A program made the position numbers and the translations under genes. Below, piece by piece: positions 43,288 to 51,616 of a stretch of DNA of 64,000 nt. The DNA is from Tsukamurella sp. TY48 (GTDB lineage Bacteria > Actinomycetota > Actinomycetes > Mycobacteriales > Mycobacteriaceae): contig NZ_BPMV01000002.1 in NCBI RefSeq assembly GCF_019656655.1, forward strand, positions 186,001 through 250,000. Reading direction: 5' to 3'. Within the stretch, counting starts at the first letter, position 1. Every line of letters begins with the position of its first letter. Under the pieces are notes generated by a model. That model was not told the DNA's origin. It searched no databases and saw nothing but the letters and a program-made list of their open reading frames with translations.

Positions 43288-44037
43288 TTAGTCGCTCGCC
43301 TCCGCAGAGGAACTCAGCAGCTCGGCGACCCGCTCGTCCGTCAGGCGCTTGAAGGCGCGACGAGGACGGTTCCGGTCGAGCACCGCTACCTCCAGCTCGC
43401 CCGCCGCGAAGGTCTTCGGTTCAGTGGGGGCCGACGTGGAGGAGTTTCCGTTCGACGGTGCCGCGGCTCCGAGCGCCCTCGCAGCGAGCGCCAGTGCCGC
43501 GCCGAGTTCCAGGTCGTTCTCGTAGCCCTCGGTGAGCACCGGGCTGATCGCCTCGGTCTGTCCGCCCATCACGATGAAGGCCTTCTCGTCGCCGATCGAG
43601 CCGTCGTAGCCCACGCGGTACAGCCTCGCGGACGACGGGCCCGACGAATCGGGACCCGCGACCTCGGCCACGCACAGCTCGACCTCGAAGGGCTTGGCCT
43701 GCTCGGTGAACCCGGTTCCCAGCGTGGACGCGTAGGCGTTCGCCAGCGACCACCCGGTCACATCGCGGCGCGAGTACTGGTAGCCGCGGGTATCGGCGAA
43801 CTGGATGCCCGCACGGCGCAGCGACTCGAACTCGTTGTACTTGCCCACGGCGGCGAAACCGATGCGGTCGTAGATCTCACTGATCTTGTTGAGCGAGCTC
43901 GGATTGTCGGCCACGAACAGCACACCGTCGGCGTACTTGATGACCACCACGCTGCGGCCGCGGGCGATGCCCTTGCGCGCCAGCTCCGAGCGATCACGCA
44001 TGATCTGCTCGGCGGAGGCGTAGTACGGGAACGTCAC
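43288..44037 (-). CDS. prcA: 20S proteasome alpha subunit PrcA
   Basis: The outer-ring subunit that gates the core particle. The 249 residues show the alpha-type N-terminus [21 protein letters not shown] (given as [20 protein letters not shown]), the [20 protein letters not shown] strand pair, [16 protein letters not shown] and [16 protein letters not shown] 44037 was chosen over the later in-frame ATG because it restores the conserved N-terminal gate residues and overlaps the prcB stop (GTGA). The C-terminal tail is longer and acidic. Equivalent to Rv2109c. Confidence 0.97.
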   Translation of the reverse strand: MTFPYYASAEQIMRDRSELARKGIARGRSVVVIKYADGVLFVADNPSSLNKISEIYDRIGFAAVGKYNEFESLRRAGIQFADTRGYQYSRRDVTGWSLANAYASTLGTGFTEQAKPFEVELCVAEVAGPDSSGPSSARLYRVGYDGSIGDEKAFIVMGGQTEAISPVLTEGYENDLELGAALALAARALGAAAPSNGNSSTSAPTEPKTFAAGELEVAVLDRNRPRRAFKRLTDERVAELLSSSAEASD

Positions 44038-44822
44038 TGGGCTCCTCCCCCGGGGTTCGTCGCGGAGCGCCGGGCGATCACGCGCTCGGTCGCCGCCGAC
44101 ACGGCCTCCTCGGACACCTCGACCGCACCGTCGGCGGTGATGGTGATCGCCGTGGGGTACAGATTGCGCAGCACGTCCGGGCCGCCCGTCGCCGTATCGT
44201 CGTCCGCGGCGTCGAACAGGGCCTCGGCCGCGACGTCGAGCGCACCGTCGGCGTCGAGGCCGGGCCGGAACCGCTTCTTGATGGACGACTTCGCCCACGC
44301 GGAGCCCGAACCGATGGCGTGATAGTCGATCTCGTCGTGCCAGTCACCCGTCACGTCGTAGGACACGATCCGTCCGCGGGTCTCGTCGTAGCCGACCAGC
44401 AGGGGCACCGCGACGAGACCCTGCAGCGCGGCACCGAAGTTGCTGCGCACCATGCCGCCGAGGCGATTGGCCTTGCCCTCGAACGTGAGTGGCACGCCCT
44501 CGATCTTCTCGTAGTGCTCCAGCTCCACCGTGAACAGCTTGACGATCTGCTTGGCGATGCCGGCCGTCCCCGCGATGCCGACGGCTGTCAGATCATCGGT
44601 GACGAAGGTCTTGACGATGTCGCGCTGCGCGATCAGATTGCCCATCGTGGCGCGGCGGTCACCCGCGAGCAGGACGCCACCGTCGAACTTGAGCGCGACG
44701 ATCGTGGTGCCGTGCGGAACGTCGCGCGCACCGTCGGGCCCGGCGAGGCGACCCGGAAGCGCCTCCGGGGCCACGGCCGCCAGGTGCTCGACGAACGACG
44801 ATCCGCCCGACAGGGGCGTCAC
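44034..44822 (-). CDS. prcB: 20S proteasome beta subunit PrcB
   Basis: The catalytic inner-ring subunit. A 38-residue propeptide ends at HG, and mature Thr39 ([21 protein letters not shown]) is the N-terminal nucleophile. The Lys33-equivalent lies in [20 protein letters not shown], and the Asp/Ser residues are in [10 protein letters not shown] and [14 protein letters not shown]. 262 residues in total, normal for the family. GTG 44822 overlaps the pup stop (GTGA), making pup-prcB-prcA a coupled operon. Equivalent to Rv2110c. Confidence 0.98.
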   Translation of the reverse strand: MTPLSGGSSFVEHLAAVAPEALPGRLAGPDGARDVPHGTTIVALKFDGGVLLAGDRRATMGNLIAQRDIVKTFVTDDLTAVGIAGTAGIAKQIVKLFTVELEHYEKIEGVPLTFEGKANRLGGMVRSNFGAALQGLVAVPLLVGYDETRGRIVSYDVTGDWHDEIDYHAIGSGSAWAKSSIKKRFRPGLDADGALDVAAEALFDAADDDTATGGPDVLRNLYPTAITITADGAVEVSEEAVSAATERVIARRSATNPGGGAQ

Positions 44823-45013
44823 TGGCCGCCCTTCTGCACGTAGGCGCGCACGAAGTCCTCGGCGTTCTCCTCGAGCACGTCGTCGATCTCGTCGAGCAGA
44901 TCGTCGGTCTCGTCGGTCAGCTTCTCGATCCGCTCCTGGCCGGCACCCGACGGTGCACCCGTGGCGTCGTCCTCATCGCCGCCGCCACCACGCTTGACCT
45001 GTTCCTGAGCCAT
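44819..45013 (-). CDS. pup: Prokaryotic ubiquitin-like protein Pup
   Basis: The 64-residue, mostly disordered tag for proteasomal degradation. It starts [16 protein letters not shown], has the coiled-coil region [20 protein letters not shown] that docks on Mpa, and ends [11 protein letters not shown]. The last residue is Gln, so Dop must deamidate it before PafA can use it. ATG 45013 has a clear AAGGAGG site 8 nt upstream. First gene of the pup-prcB-prcA operon. An inverted repeat surrounds the predicted transcript start. Confidence 0.98.
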   Translation of the reverse strand: MAQEQVKRGGGGDEDDATGAPSGAGQERIEKLTDETDDLLDEIDDVLEENAEDFVRAYVQKGGQ

Positions 45014-45030
45014 CTCGCTGCCTCCTTAGC

Positions 45031-45067
45031 GACCATCCGGGCTGCTCGGCCCGATGGTCCAACCCTA
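45031..45067 (-). promoter_or_regulatory. pup promoter with overlapping inverted repeat
   Basis: On the minus strand TAGGGT (45067-45062) is a -10 candidate predicting a start near 45055. An inverted repeat overlaps that point: outer arms GACCATC (45031-45037) and GATGGTC (45053-45059), inner arms GGGC (45039-45042) and GCCC (45049-45052), with one bulged C. As the predicted start lies inside one arm, an operator is more likely than an mRNA hairpin. Confidence 0.5.
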
Positions 45068-45109
45068 CCGGCCCCGGTCTCGACCGCGCCGGTACACGCC
45101 GCCGATCGG

Positions 45110-45115
45110 TACGCT
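45110..45115 (+). promoter_or_regulatory. Leaderless -10 box for the small membrane-protein gene
   Basis: TACGCT on the plus strand, 7 nt before GTG 45123. It supports that start over the longer upstream reading frame. Confidence 0.5.
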
Positions 45116-45122
45116 GAGAACC

Positions 45123-45509
45123 GTGGATCCGTACATGCCTCCGGGGTTGCCGGAACCGGTGCTCGTGACCATCGGGGACATCCATTGCACCCGCACCGAG
45201 GTGATCACGCCCGCCGGCACCTTCCCGATCGAGGGCACGCAGTGGGTGGTGGCCGATCAGACCATGACCACGCGCGTCACCCCGACATGGGCCGTGATCG
45301 TCGCCGTCGTCGTCGCGCTGGGTACCTGCCTGCTCGGGTTGTTCTTCCTGCTGGTCAAGGAGGATCAGACGCAGGGCTTCGTGCAGGTCACCGCGTTCGG
45401 GCCCGAGGGGCGTTCGTACACCACCGCGATCCCCGTGCAGTCCTTCGCGGCGGTCCAGGACACCTTCAATCGCGTCGACTACGCCCGCGGGCTCAGCGCC
45501 GGCTACTGA
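45123..45509 (+). CDS. Small membrane protein divergent from pup
   Basis: A 128-residue protein that I do not recognise as a named family. The N-terminal 45 residues form a probable small beta domain (LVTIGDIHCTRTEVITPAG), followed by a long hydrophobic stretch TWAVIVAVVVALGTCLLGLFFLLV (given in part as TWAVIVAVVVALGTCLLGLF) and a C-terminal soluble part FVQVTAFGPEGRSYTTAIPV. GTG 45123 follows a TACGCT box by 7 nt, suggesting a leaderless mRNA. It lies between pup and a convergent gene 27 nt away, within the insertion that separates dop from pup. Confidence 0.78.
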   Translation: MDPYMPPGLPEPVLVTIGDIHCTRTEVITPAGTFPIEGTQWVVADQTMTTRVTPTWAVIVAVVVALGTCLLGLFFLLVKEDQTQGFVQVTAFGPEGRSYTTAIPVQSFAAVQDTFNRVDYARGLSAGY

Positions 45510-45536
45510 AGGTCCGGATCCCGCGCGGAGGCCCAC

Positions 45537-46070
45537 TCAGAACCCGATGAACCCCGGGTCTCCCGTGGAGACCCGGGCGGTCGGCGAACACCGGCGGATC
45601 CGGCGGCGGATCCGCCACGGTCCAGGGCGAAAGCCGAGCGGGTAGTCGACCGACAGCCGGGGGAACTCCCCCGACCGAGTACGCAAGTGCCACTCGTGGT
45701 GATAAGTGAATCCACGGGCCGAGCGGGGCGCGTAGACGACTTCGGCGACATCCCGCCACGCCACGAATCGCGGCGCCATCGCCGCCGCAGGCGTGATGTG
45801 CATTCCGTCCGCGGTGAGTCGTAGCGGCGTCCGGCGACGCGCACGAAGGGCTCTCCTCAGCAGAACAGTCGTCCCCCAGACGAGGGCGACCGTCCCGACG
45901 CAGATCAGATAGGCGACTGGATCACCGCGCACTACTGCGTGGTAGAGCGAATATCCGGCCAGAAGCGCCAGGAGCAGAGCGCATGTCGCCACCACTGTGA
46001 ATCCGACGCCGAACCGCATCCGGACACGCATCTCCGGCAGGTCCCGTCGAGCCGGGCCGGTGTTTAACAT
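45537..46070 (-). CDS. Two-span membrane protein with PH-like domain
   Basis: A 177-residue protein with two hydrophobic spans at about residues 22-40 (VGFTVVATCALLLALLAGY) and 54-72 (AYLICVGTVALVWGTTVLL), a basic turn LRRALRARRRTPLRL, and then a domain resembling bacterial PH domains (LTADGMHITPAAAMAPRFV, AWRDVAEVVYAPR). ATG 46070 is chosen because a TAGACT box at 46078-46083 ends 7 nt upstream. Its role is unknown; it is not part of the proteasome gene set in M. tuberculosis. Confidence 0.75.
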   Translation of the reverse strand: MLNTGPARRDLPEMRVRMRFGVGFTVVATCALLLALLAGYSLYHAVVRGDPVAYLICVGTVALVWGTTVLLRRALRARRRTPLRLTADGMHITPAAAMAPRFVAWRDVAEVVYAPRSARGFTYHHEWHLRTRSGEFPRLSVDYPLGFRPGPWRIRRRIRRCSPTARVSTGDPGFIGF

Positions 46071-46388
46071 CAAGAATAGTCTATCCGATGCTGCGTGGCA
46101 GTCGAGCGGCAAGGGGCGCCGTCATCGGTCAGCGCCCTCCAGAGTACGGCGGTCGGGGGGCACGCAGGATCGCGGCGATGATCTGCGAGTCGAGTTCCGG
46201 CGCCGGGTGTGCGCCGTGGCCGCGACCGGCAAGCGCGAGGGCCCACCAGCCGCGTACCCGGCCGAGGGCGTAGCGCAGCACAAGGACGCGCCAGCCCGCC
46301 GACCGGTTCCCTGTTCGCCTTGTCCGAGGGCCCGGACGATCGGTGGACTCACGGAATCGCAGACTCCGCTGCTCCACCGATCGTTTGG
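46071..46388. other. Gene-poor 318-nt stretch between pup and dop
   Basis: Holds the leaderless promoter of the PH-like gene at its left edge (TAGACT 46078-46083). A minus-strand frame 46129-46422 (97 codons) overlaps the end of the next gene; its third-position GC is visibly lower than in neighbouring genes, so I do not call it. It could be the remnant of a lost gene. Confidence 0.5.
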
Positions 46389-46955
46389 TCAGGCTTCGCT
46401 CGCGCGAATCCCGTCGAGCCACTCGGACCGTCCCTGTACGTACGGGTCCAGTGGCACCACTTCAAGGTGCTGCACAAGCGATTCCTGAATTCCGAAGCCA
46501 GAGGCAATGACCGAGTACCGCTCGCCGCCGATCTCCACGTCCGGCACGGTGATCCGCCATTCCCAGGGACCGATTTTGGCCTCAGTGGACGCGTTGTGGC
46601 GCCAGCCCTGGGCGGAGGTCTCTCCGATCGAGATCGTTTCGCGGGCGTCATCCACGGCGGACTTGCTGTTGATCTGAATCAGCAGGCGCGGAACTCGGGC
46701 TACTGAAGACCAGTCCAGCTCGGAAGGACTGTCAACGAGGACTGCAAGTGTGGTCAATGACGCCGCGCTGTCTGTTGCCTGCTGACGCTGTCCTTGAGGT
46801 CCATCCGCTGTGCGGGTCATGGCCTGAACGCGTCCTTCGAGGAGTATGCGTTTCGAGATCTTCGGCAGCCCGCTCGGTTCAAGCGAGAAGGGGATTGCCC
46901 CCGTTCGACTTAAGTACGGATCCGGCTCGGGCGAGCCGCTGGTTGCAATCTGCAT
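46389..46955 (-). CDS. Hypothetical protein, unrecognised
   Basis: A 188-residue protein with no motif that I recognise. The N-terminal 85 residues are polar with SKRILLEGRVQAMTRTADGP; the C-terminal part reads as a compact alpha/beta domain (LIQINSKSAVDDARETISIG, GPWEWRITVPDVEIGG, YSVIASGFGI). There is no signal peptide or membrane span. ATG 46955 lies 15 nt after the Ddn-like gene stop, so it is probably co-transcribed. Codon use is less GC-rich than that of dop or pup, a hint of transfer. A shorter start at a later ATG (residue 45) is possible. Confidence 0.55.
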   Translation of the reverse strand: MQIATSGSPEPDPYLSRTGAIPFSLEPSGLPKISKRILLEGRVQAMTRTADGPQGQRQQATDSAASLTTLAVLVDSPSELDWSSVARVPRLLIQINSKSAVDDARETISIGETSAQGWRHNASTEAKIGPWEWRITVPDVEIGGERYSVIASGFGIQESLVQHLEVVPLDPYVQGRSEWLDGIRASEA

Positions 46956-46969
46956 GCCCGCCACCCGGC

Positions 46970-47428
46970 TCAGGCGGGGCGCAGCCGGACCACCGGGATC
47001 GGGCGGCTGGTCTTGCGCTGGTACGCGGCGTAGCGGCCGCCGTTGTTGGAATCCGCCAGATCCCACAGCCGCTGGTAGTCGTCGTCGCCCGGCAGGAGCG
47101 CCGTCACGGTGGCCGGGAAGGAATCGGTGCCCACCTGAACGTTCACGGTGCCCGCCTTGACGATGTTGTGGTACCAGGCGGGATTGCGCGGGGCGCCGCC
47201 CATTGAGGCGACCACGATGTAGTCCTCACCGTCCTTGACGTAGGTGAGCACGGTGGTCCGCGGCTCCCCCGTCTTCGCGCCGACGGTCCGGATGATCAGG
47301 CTGGGTACCCCGAAGAGCAGCTTGTGGCCGATCCGGCCGCCCGAGCGCACGTACAGCTCACCGTGCGCCTCCAGAACCTTCGGGAAAGCCGTGGCGTACA
47401 CCTTCGACAGTTCGCGCGTGATGTCCAT
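46970..47428 (-). CDS. Deazaflavin (F420)-dependent nitroreductase family protein
   Basis: A 152-residue split-barrel protein of the Ddn/DUF385 family. The signature GELYVRSGGRIGHKLLFGVP and the motif SLIIRTVGAKTGEPRTTVLTYV (split: LIIRTVGAKTGEPRTTVL) with YIVVASMGGAPRNPAWYHN are diagnostic and include the F420 contacts. M. tuberculosis Ddn activates nitroimidazole drugs; many paralogues have unknown natural substrates. ATG 47428 lies 2 nt downstream of the dop stop, so translation is probably coupled to dop. Confidence 0.9.
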   Translation of the reverse strand: MDITRELSKVYATAFPKVLEAHGELYVRSGGRIGHKLLFGVPSLIIRTVGAKTGEPRTTVLTYVKDGEDYIVVASMGGAPRNPAWYHNIVKAGTVNVQVGTDSFPATVTALLPGDDDYQRLWDLADSNNGGRYAAYQRKTSRPIPVVRLRPA

Positions 47429-47430
47429 GA

Positions 47431-48924
47431 TCAGCCCTTCAGGGAGTCGACGAGTTCGCGGGCCGTGGCGGCGCCGTCGAGCAAGGCGCCCACGTGGTCC
47501 TTGGTGCCGCGCAACGGTTCCAGAGTGGGGATGCGGACCAACGAGTCGGCACCCACGTCGAAGATCACCGAATCCCAGCTGGCGGCCGCGACCTCGGTGC
47601 CGAAGCGGCGCATGCACTCACCGCGGAAGTAGGCGCGCGTGCTCTCCGGCGGCGTGGTGACGGCGGCCATGACCTGCTCCTCGTTCACCAGGCGTTTCAT
47701 CGAGCCGCGCGCCACGAGCCGGTTGTACAGGCCCTTGTCGAGCCGCACGTCCGAGTACTGCAGATCCACCAGCGCGAGCTTCGACGCGGCCCAGCCGAGC
47801 CCCTCGCGCTGCCGGATGCCTTCCAGCAGCCGCAGTTTCGCGGGCCAATCCAGGGTGTCGGCGAGCAGCATCGGATCGTCTTCCAATGTGTCGAGCACCC
47901 GGACCCACGTCGCGTGCACGTCGAGCGCACGCGCGTCCTCGGAGCCCTCCAGGAACTTCCCGACCCGCTCGGCGTAGATCCGCTGGATCTGCAGCGCCGT
48001 GAGCTGCCGGCCGTCCGCCAGTTCGAGCGGGGCCTTGAGGGACAGATCCCGCGATACCTGGTGCACCGCGGTCACCGGGGCGGCCAGCTGCAGATCGGAG
48101 AGGTCCACACCGGCCTCGATCAGGTCCAGCACCAGCGACGACGTCCCCACCTTGAGGTAGGTGGAGGTCTCGGCGAGGTTCGCATCGCCGATGATCACGT
48201 GCAGGCGGCGGTACTTGTCCGGATCGGCGTGCGGCTCATCGCGGGTGTTGATGATGCCCCGCTTGAGTGTGGTCTCCAGGCCCACCTCGACCTCGATGTA
48301 GTCGGCGCGCTGCGACAACTGGAAGCCGGGCTCGTCGCCGTTGGCCCCGATGCCGACGCGGCCGCTGCCGGTGAAGATCTGCCGGGTCACGAAGAAGGGC
48401 GTCAGACCGGTGACGATCGCCGCGAACGGCGTGTCGCGGCGCATGAGGTAGTTCTCGTGCGTGCCGTACGAGGCGCCCTTGCCGTCGATGTTGTTCTTGT
48501 ACAACTGCAATGCGGGCGCACCCGGCACCGTCGAGGCGTACCGCGCGGCCGCCTCCATCACCCGCTCCCCGGCCTTGTCCCAGATCACGGCATCGAGCGG
48601 ATCGGTCACCTCGGGCGCCGAGTACTCGGGATGCGCATGGTCCACGTAGAGCCGGGCGCCGTTGGTGAGGATCATGTTCGCGGCGCCGATCTCATCGGCG
48701 TCGATGATCGGCGCCGGACCGGCGTTGCGCCCCAGATCGAAACCGCGCGCATCCCGCAGCGGTGACTCCAGGTCGTAATCCCAGCGGGTGCGCTTGGCCC
48801 GAGGCACGGCCGCGGCCGCCGCGTACGCGAGCACCGCCTGGGTGGAGGTGAGGATCGGGTTCGCTCCGGGATCCTTCGGAGCGGAGATGCCGTACTCGAC
48901 CTCGGTACCGATGATGCGTTGCAT
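47431..48924 (-). CDS. dop: Pup deamidase/depupylase Dop
   Basis: Deamidates the Pup C-terminal Gln to Glu and also removes Pup from targets. The 497-residue paralogue of PafA has [20 protein letters not shown], the catalytic Asp95 in [16 protein letters not shown], the [19 protein letters not shown] loop and [20 protein letters not shown]. The longer N-terminal segment of about 40 residues before the shared core is the Dop-loop region that distinguishes it from PafA. ATG 48924 is confirmed by a TAGGCT box 7 nt upstream. Equivalent to Rv2112c, but here 2.4 kb from pup. Confidence 0.98.
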   Translation of the reverse strand: MQRIIGTEVEYGISAPKDPGANPILTSTQAVLAYAAAAAVPRAKRTRWDYDLESPLRDARGFDLGRNAGPAPIIDADEIGAANMILTNGARLYVDHAHPEYSAPEVTDPLDAVIWDKAGERVMEAAARYASTVPGAPALQLYKNNIDGKGASYGTHENYLMRRDTPFAAIVTGLTPFFVTRQIFTGSGRVGIGANGDEPGFQLSQRADYIEVEVGLETTLKRGIINTRDEPHADPDKYRRLHVIIGDANLAETSTYLKVGTSSLVLDLIEAGVDLSDLQLAAPVTAVHQVSRDLSLKAPLELADGRQLTALQIQRIYAERVGKFLEGSEDARALDVHATWVRVLDTLEDDPMLLADTLDWPAKLRLLEGIRQREGLGWAASKLALVDLQYSDVRLDKGLYNRLVARGSMKRLVNEEQVMAAVTTPPESTRAYFRGECMRRFGTEVAAASWDSVIFDVGADSLVRIPTLEPLRGTKDHVGALLDGAATARELVDSLKG

Positions 48925-48931
48925 ACGGCCC

Positions 48932-48937
48932 AGCCTA
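48932..48937 (-). promoter_or_regulatory. dop leaderless -10 box
   Basis: TAGGCT on the minus strand (TANNNT), 7 nt before the dop ATG and no Shine-Dalgarno sequence. It lies in the 24-nt gap after the FHA/ABC gene. Confidence 0.55.
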
Positions 48938-48948
48938 TCGGTGTGCGG

Positions 48949-51555
48949 TCAGTTCGACTTCCGCGAGATCCGGAACCACGTGACCGCCCAGAACACGGCC
49001 CCCATCACCACGAGCGCGCCGATCGCCAGCGCCCAGTTCTCGGGGTACGGATCCCACAGCGGATCGGCCGTGGTCACCTTCTGCACAGCGGGATTCGCCG
49101 GATCCGGGATCGAGGTGACCTTCTGCAGATCGATCGACGAGGCGCTCGCCGCGAAACCCCACCGCGAGGGGAACAGCCAGGACACCTGCTCCAGCCCGGT
49201 GCGACCGTGCAGGCCGAACAGGCCTCCACTCATCACCAGCTGCACCATGATCACCACCACCAGCAGCGGCATCACCTGCTCGCTCGACTTCGCGAACGCC
49301 GAGATCAACAGGCCCACCAGGGTGGACACACAGGCCAGCACCACGATGTCGAGCACCAGCTCGACCGAGGCGTTCTTGAACACCGCACCCTGCGTGCTCG
49401 GATGCTCGACGCCCGCCAGCACGATGCCCATCATGATGGCCGCCTGGATCGCGGCGGCGACGAAGTACACCAGCGTCTTCGCCGAGAGGTACGCCCCCGG
49501 GCTGAGCCCGACGGCGCGTTCGCGCTGGTAGATCGGTCGCTCACTCACCAGATCGCGGGAGGTGAGCGCCGCGCCCATGAAGCAGGCGCCCACCACCAAC
49601 AGCACCAGGATCATCGCCGGACCGCCCGTGGTCTCCCCCGGCGCCAAGCCCGCGAGTCCGCGTTCGGCGGGCACGAGCAGGGTGATGCCGCCGAGCGCGA
49701 TCGGCATCAGCAGGAGGAACACCAGGTAGCCGCGGTCGGCCAGGATCAGCCGGATCTGTCTCCGCGCCACCACCGACAGCTGTTTGCGGGTGGAGGTCTT
49801 CGGCGCCTTCGTCGGAGTGGGTGGCGCACCCGTCGGCGCGGGCGGGGGCGGCGCCGGATGCGCCGACCGGTACCGCTGCCACGCGACATCGGGCTGCTTG
49901 GCGACGAAATCGAAGATCTCGGCCCAGTCGCTGGTACCCATCGCCGCCTGGACGCCCTTCGGCGAACCGCAGTACGCGGTCTTGCCGCCGGGAGCCAGCA
50001 GCAACACCTGATCGCACATGTCGATGTGCGTGAGCGAGTGCGTCACCACGATCACCACGCGGCCGGCGTCGGCGAGGCGCCGCAGGGTCTGCATCACCTG
50101 CCGGTCGAGTGCGGGGTCGAGGCCCGAAGTCGGCTCGTCGAGGATCAGCAGCGACGGGCCCGTGAGCAGCTCCATCGCCACCGAGGCGCGCTTGCGCTGG
50201 CCACCGGACAGGCGATCGACGCGCGTCTTCTTGTGCTCGGTGAGCTGCAGCTCGGCCAGCACACCGTCGATCACCTGCTCGCGGTCGGCCTTCGACATAT
50301 CGGGCGGCAGCCGCAGTTCCGCGGCGTAGCCGAGGGCCTGCTGCAGCGTGAGCTGGCGATGCAGCACATCGTCCTGCGGCACCATGCCGATGCGGGAGCG
50401 CATCGCGTCGTAATCGCGGTGCACATCGCGGCCCTCGAACTCGACCCGCCCGGCGGTCGGCGTCACCGCACCCGAGACCACCCGGGACACCGTCGACTTG
50501 CCGGCGCCCGAGGGGCCGATCACCGCGGTGAGCGTGCCCGGGGCGGCACGGAAATCGACGCCGTTGAGCAGCGTCTTGTTGCCCTCGACGGTGAGCGTGA
50601 TGCCCTGCACCGCAAGGCCGGCGCCCGCGAACTCCTGGGGGCGCGGCCGGGTGAGCCTGCCGTTGTCGACCACGAGGTCGGAGTTGCCCACCGTGACCAC
50701 GTCGCCGTCGCGCAGCGAGGTGGGGCCGGTGATCCGGCGGCCGTTGACCTGGGTACCGTTCGCCGAATGCAGGTCCTCGATGACCAGCCCCTGCGCGCCG
50801 GTGAGCAGTCGCGCGTGGCGCCGCGAGACCAACATGTCGGGGATCACGAGATCGTTGTCCGGGGTGCGGCCGATCGACAGCTCACCGCCGCCGGCGCGCG
50901 GCGCGGGGATCGGGGCCGCTTGGAACAGTCCGGTGTTCCCGGCCATCGCGCGCAGATGCGGCGCGAGCTCGGAGGCCGCCGAGACCGGCCGTGACTGCGG
51001 CGCCGGGGCCGGTTGCGACGGGGCGGGGCGGCTCGGCGGTGCGGGCTGCTGCGGCCGGGGCGGCAGCGGCTTCGGAGCCGACGGCGGGCGCTGCGCCGAG
51101 GGCATCCCCTGCGGCGCCCCGGTCGCGGGCTGCGACGGGTTCGACACCGGCGGCGTGGACCGCACGGGGTTGCTGCGCGGCGGCTGCGGCACCGGCGGAT
51201 TCGACGGGCCCGACACCGGCTGCGGCGACGGACCGGATGCCACCGGCGGGCGTCCGTTCGCCGCGACGGCCACCGCGGCACCGGTGCGCGGATCGCCGAA
51301 CATCAGCGACTGCGCGCCGTTCAACGCCACCGTCGGGCGGCGGACACCCGCGACGAACACACCGTTGGTGCTGCGATCCGTCAGCACCCAGCCCGTGGGC
51401 GTCATCGTGGCCACCGCGTGGGTGCGCGAGACCAGCGGGTGGTTGATCGTCACATCCGATTCCAGGGTGCGGCCGAAGGTCACCGTCTTGCCCGGCGCGA
51501 AGGTCAACGTCCGGCCGTCGACGGTGACGGTCAGAACGCCCGTATCAGTACTCAT
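48949..51555 (-). CDS. Rv1747-like ABC exporter with two FHA domains
   Basis: An 868-residue half-transporter. Domains in order: FHA-1 (about residues 20-90, with TINHPLVSRTHA), a Pro-rich linker (about 105-200), FHA-2 (225-300, LVIPDMLVSRRHA), an ABC ATPase with Walker A GPSGAGKST near residue 348, signature LSGGQRKRASVAMEL and Walker B LLILDEPTSGLD, and a C-terminal ABC-2 domain of about six spans. M. tuberculosis Rv1747 has this layout, is phosphorylated by PknF in the linker and exports PIM-type lipids; a similar role is inferred. ATG 51555 fits a TATAGT box ending 8 nt upstream. It sits between dop and mpa, unlike in M. tuberculosis. Confidence 0.92.
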   Translation of the reverse strand: MSTDTGVLTVTVDGRTLTFAPGKTVTFGRTLESDVTINHPLVSRTHAVATMTPTGWVLTDRSTNGVFVAGVRRPTVALNGAQSLMFGDPRTGAAVAVAANGRPPVASGPSPQPVSGPSNPPVPQPPRSNPVRSTPPVSNPSQPATGAPQGMPSAQRPPSAPKPLPPRPQQPAPPSRPAPSQPAPAPQSRPVSAASELAPHLRAMAGNTGLFQAAPIPAPRAGGGELSIGRTPDNDLVIPDMLVSRRHARLLTGAQGLVIEDLHSANGTQVNGRRITGPTSLRDGDVVTVGNSDLVVDNGRLTRPRPQEFAGAGLAVQGITLTVEGNKTLLNGVDFRAAPGTLTAVIGPSGAGKSTVSRVVSGAVTPTAGRVEFEGRDVHRDYDAMRSRIGMVPQDDVLHRQLTLQQALGYAAELRLPPDMSKADREQVIDGVLAELQLTEHKKTRVDRLSGGQRKRASVAMELLTGPSLLILDEPTSGLDPALDRQVMQTLRRLADAGRVVIVVTHSLTHIDMCDQVLLLAPGGKTAYCGSPKGVQAAMGTSDWAEIFDFVAKQPDVAWQRYRSAHPAPPPPAPTGAPPTPTKAPKTSTRKQLSVVARRQIRLILADRGYLVFLLLMPIALGGITLLVPAERGLAGLAPGETTGGPAMILVLLVVGACFMGAALTSRDLVSERPIYQRERAVGLSPGAYLSAKTLVYFVAAAIQAAIMMGIVLAGVEHPSTQGAVFKNASVELVLDIVVLACVSTLVGLLISAFAKSSEQVMPLLVVVIMVQLVMSGGLFGLHGRTGLEQVSWLFPSRWGFAASASSIDLQKVTSIPDPANPAVQKVTTADPLWDPYPENWALAIGALVVMGAVFWAVTWFRISRKSN

Positions 51556-51563
51556 CACGCATC

Positions 51564-51616
51564 ACTATAAAGACGCCCGTCTTGTCCGGCGCTTACGTGA
51601 CGCTTGTTGCGCTTAC
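51564..51616 (-). promoter_or_regulatory. FHA/ABC promoter with palindrome and CGCTT boxes
   Basis: TATAGT on the minus strand (51569-51564) precedes the ATG by 8 nt. Just upstream is a perfect palindrome AAGACG-CC-CGTCTT (51570-51583). Further up, CGCTT occurs at 51590, 51601 and 51610 (plus-strand positions), and the outer two lie in identical GCGCTTAC octamers 20 bp apart. The last box overlaps the mpa stop codon. These look like operator elements; the regulator is unknown. Confidence 0.55.

Noticed and set aside
46129-46422. A 97-codon minus-strand frame
   Set aside because: Third-position GC is lower than in real genes nearby, it overlaps the next gene, and I see no recognisable motif or ribosome site.
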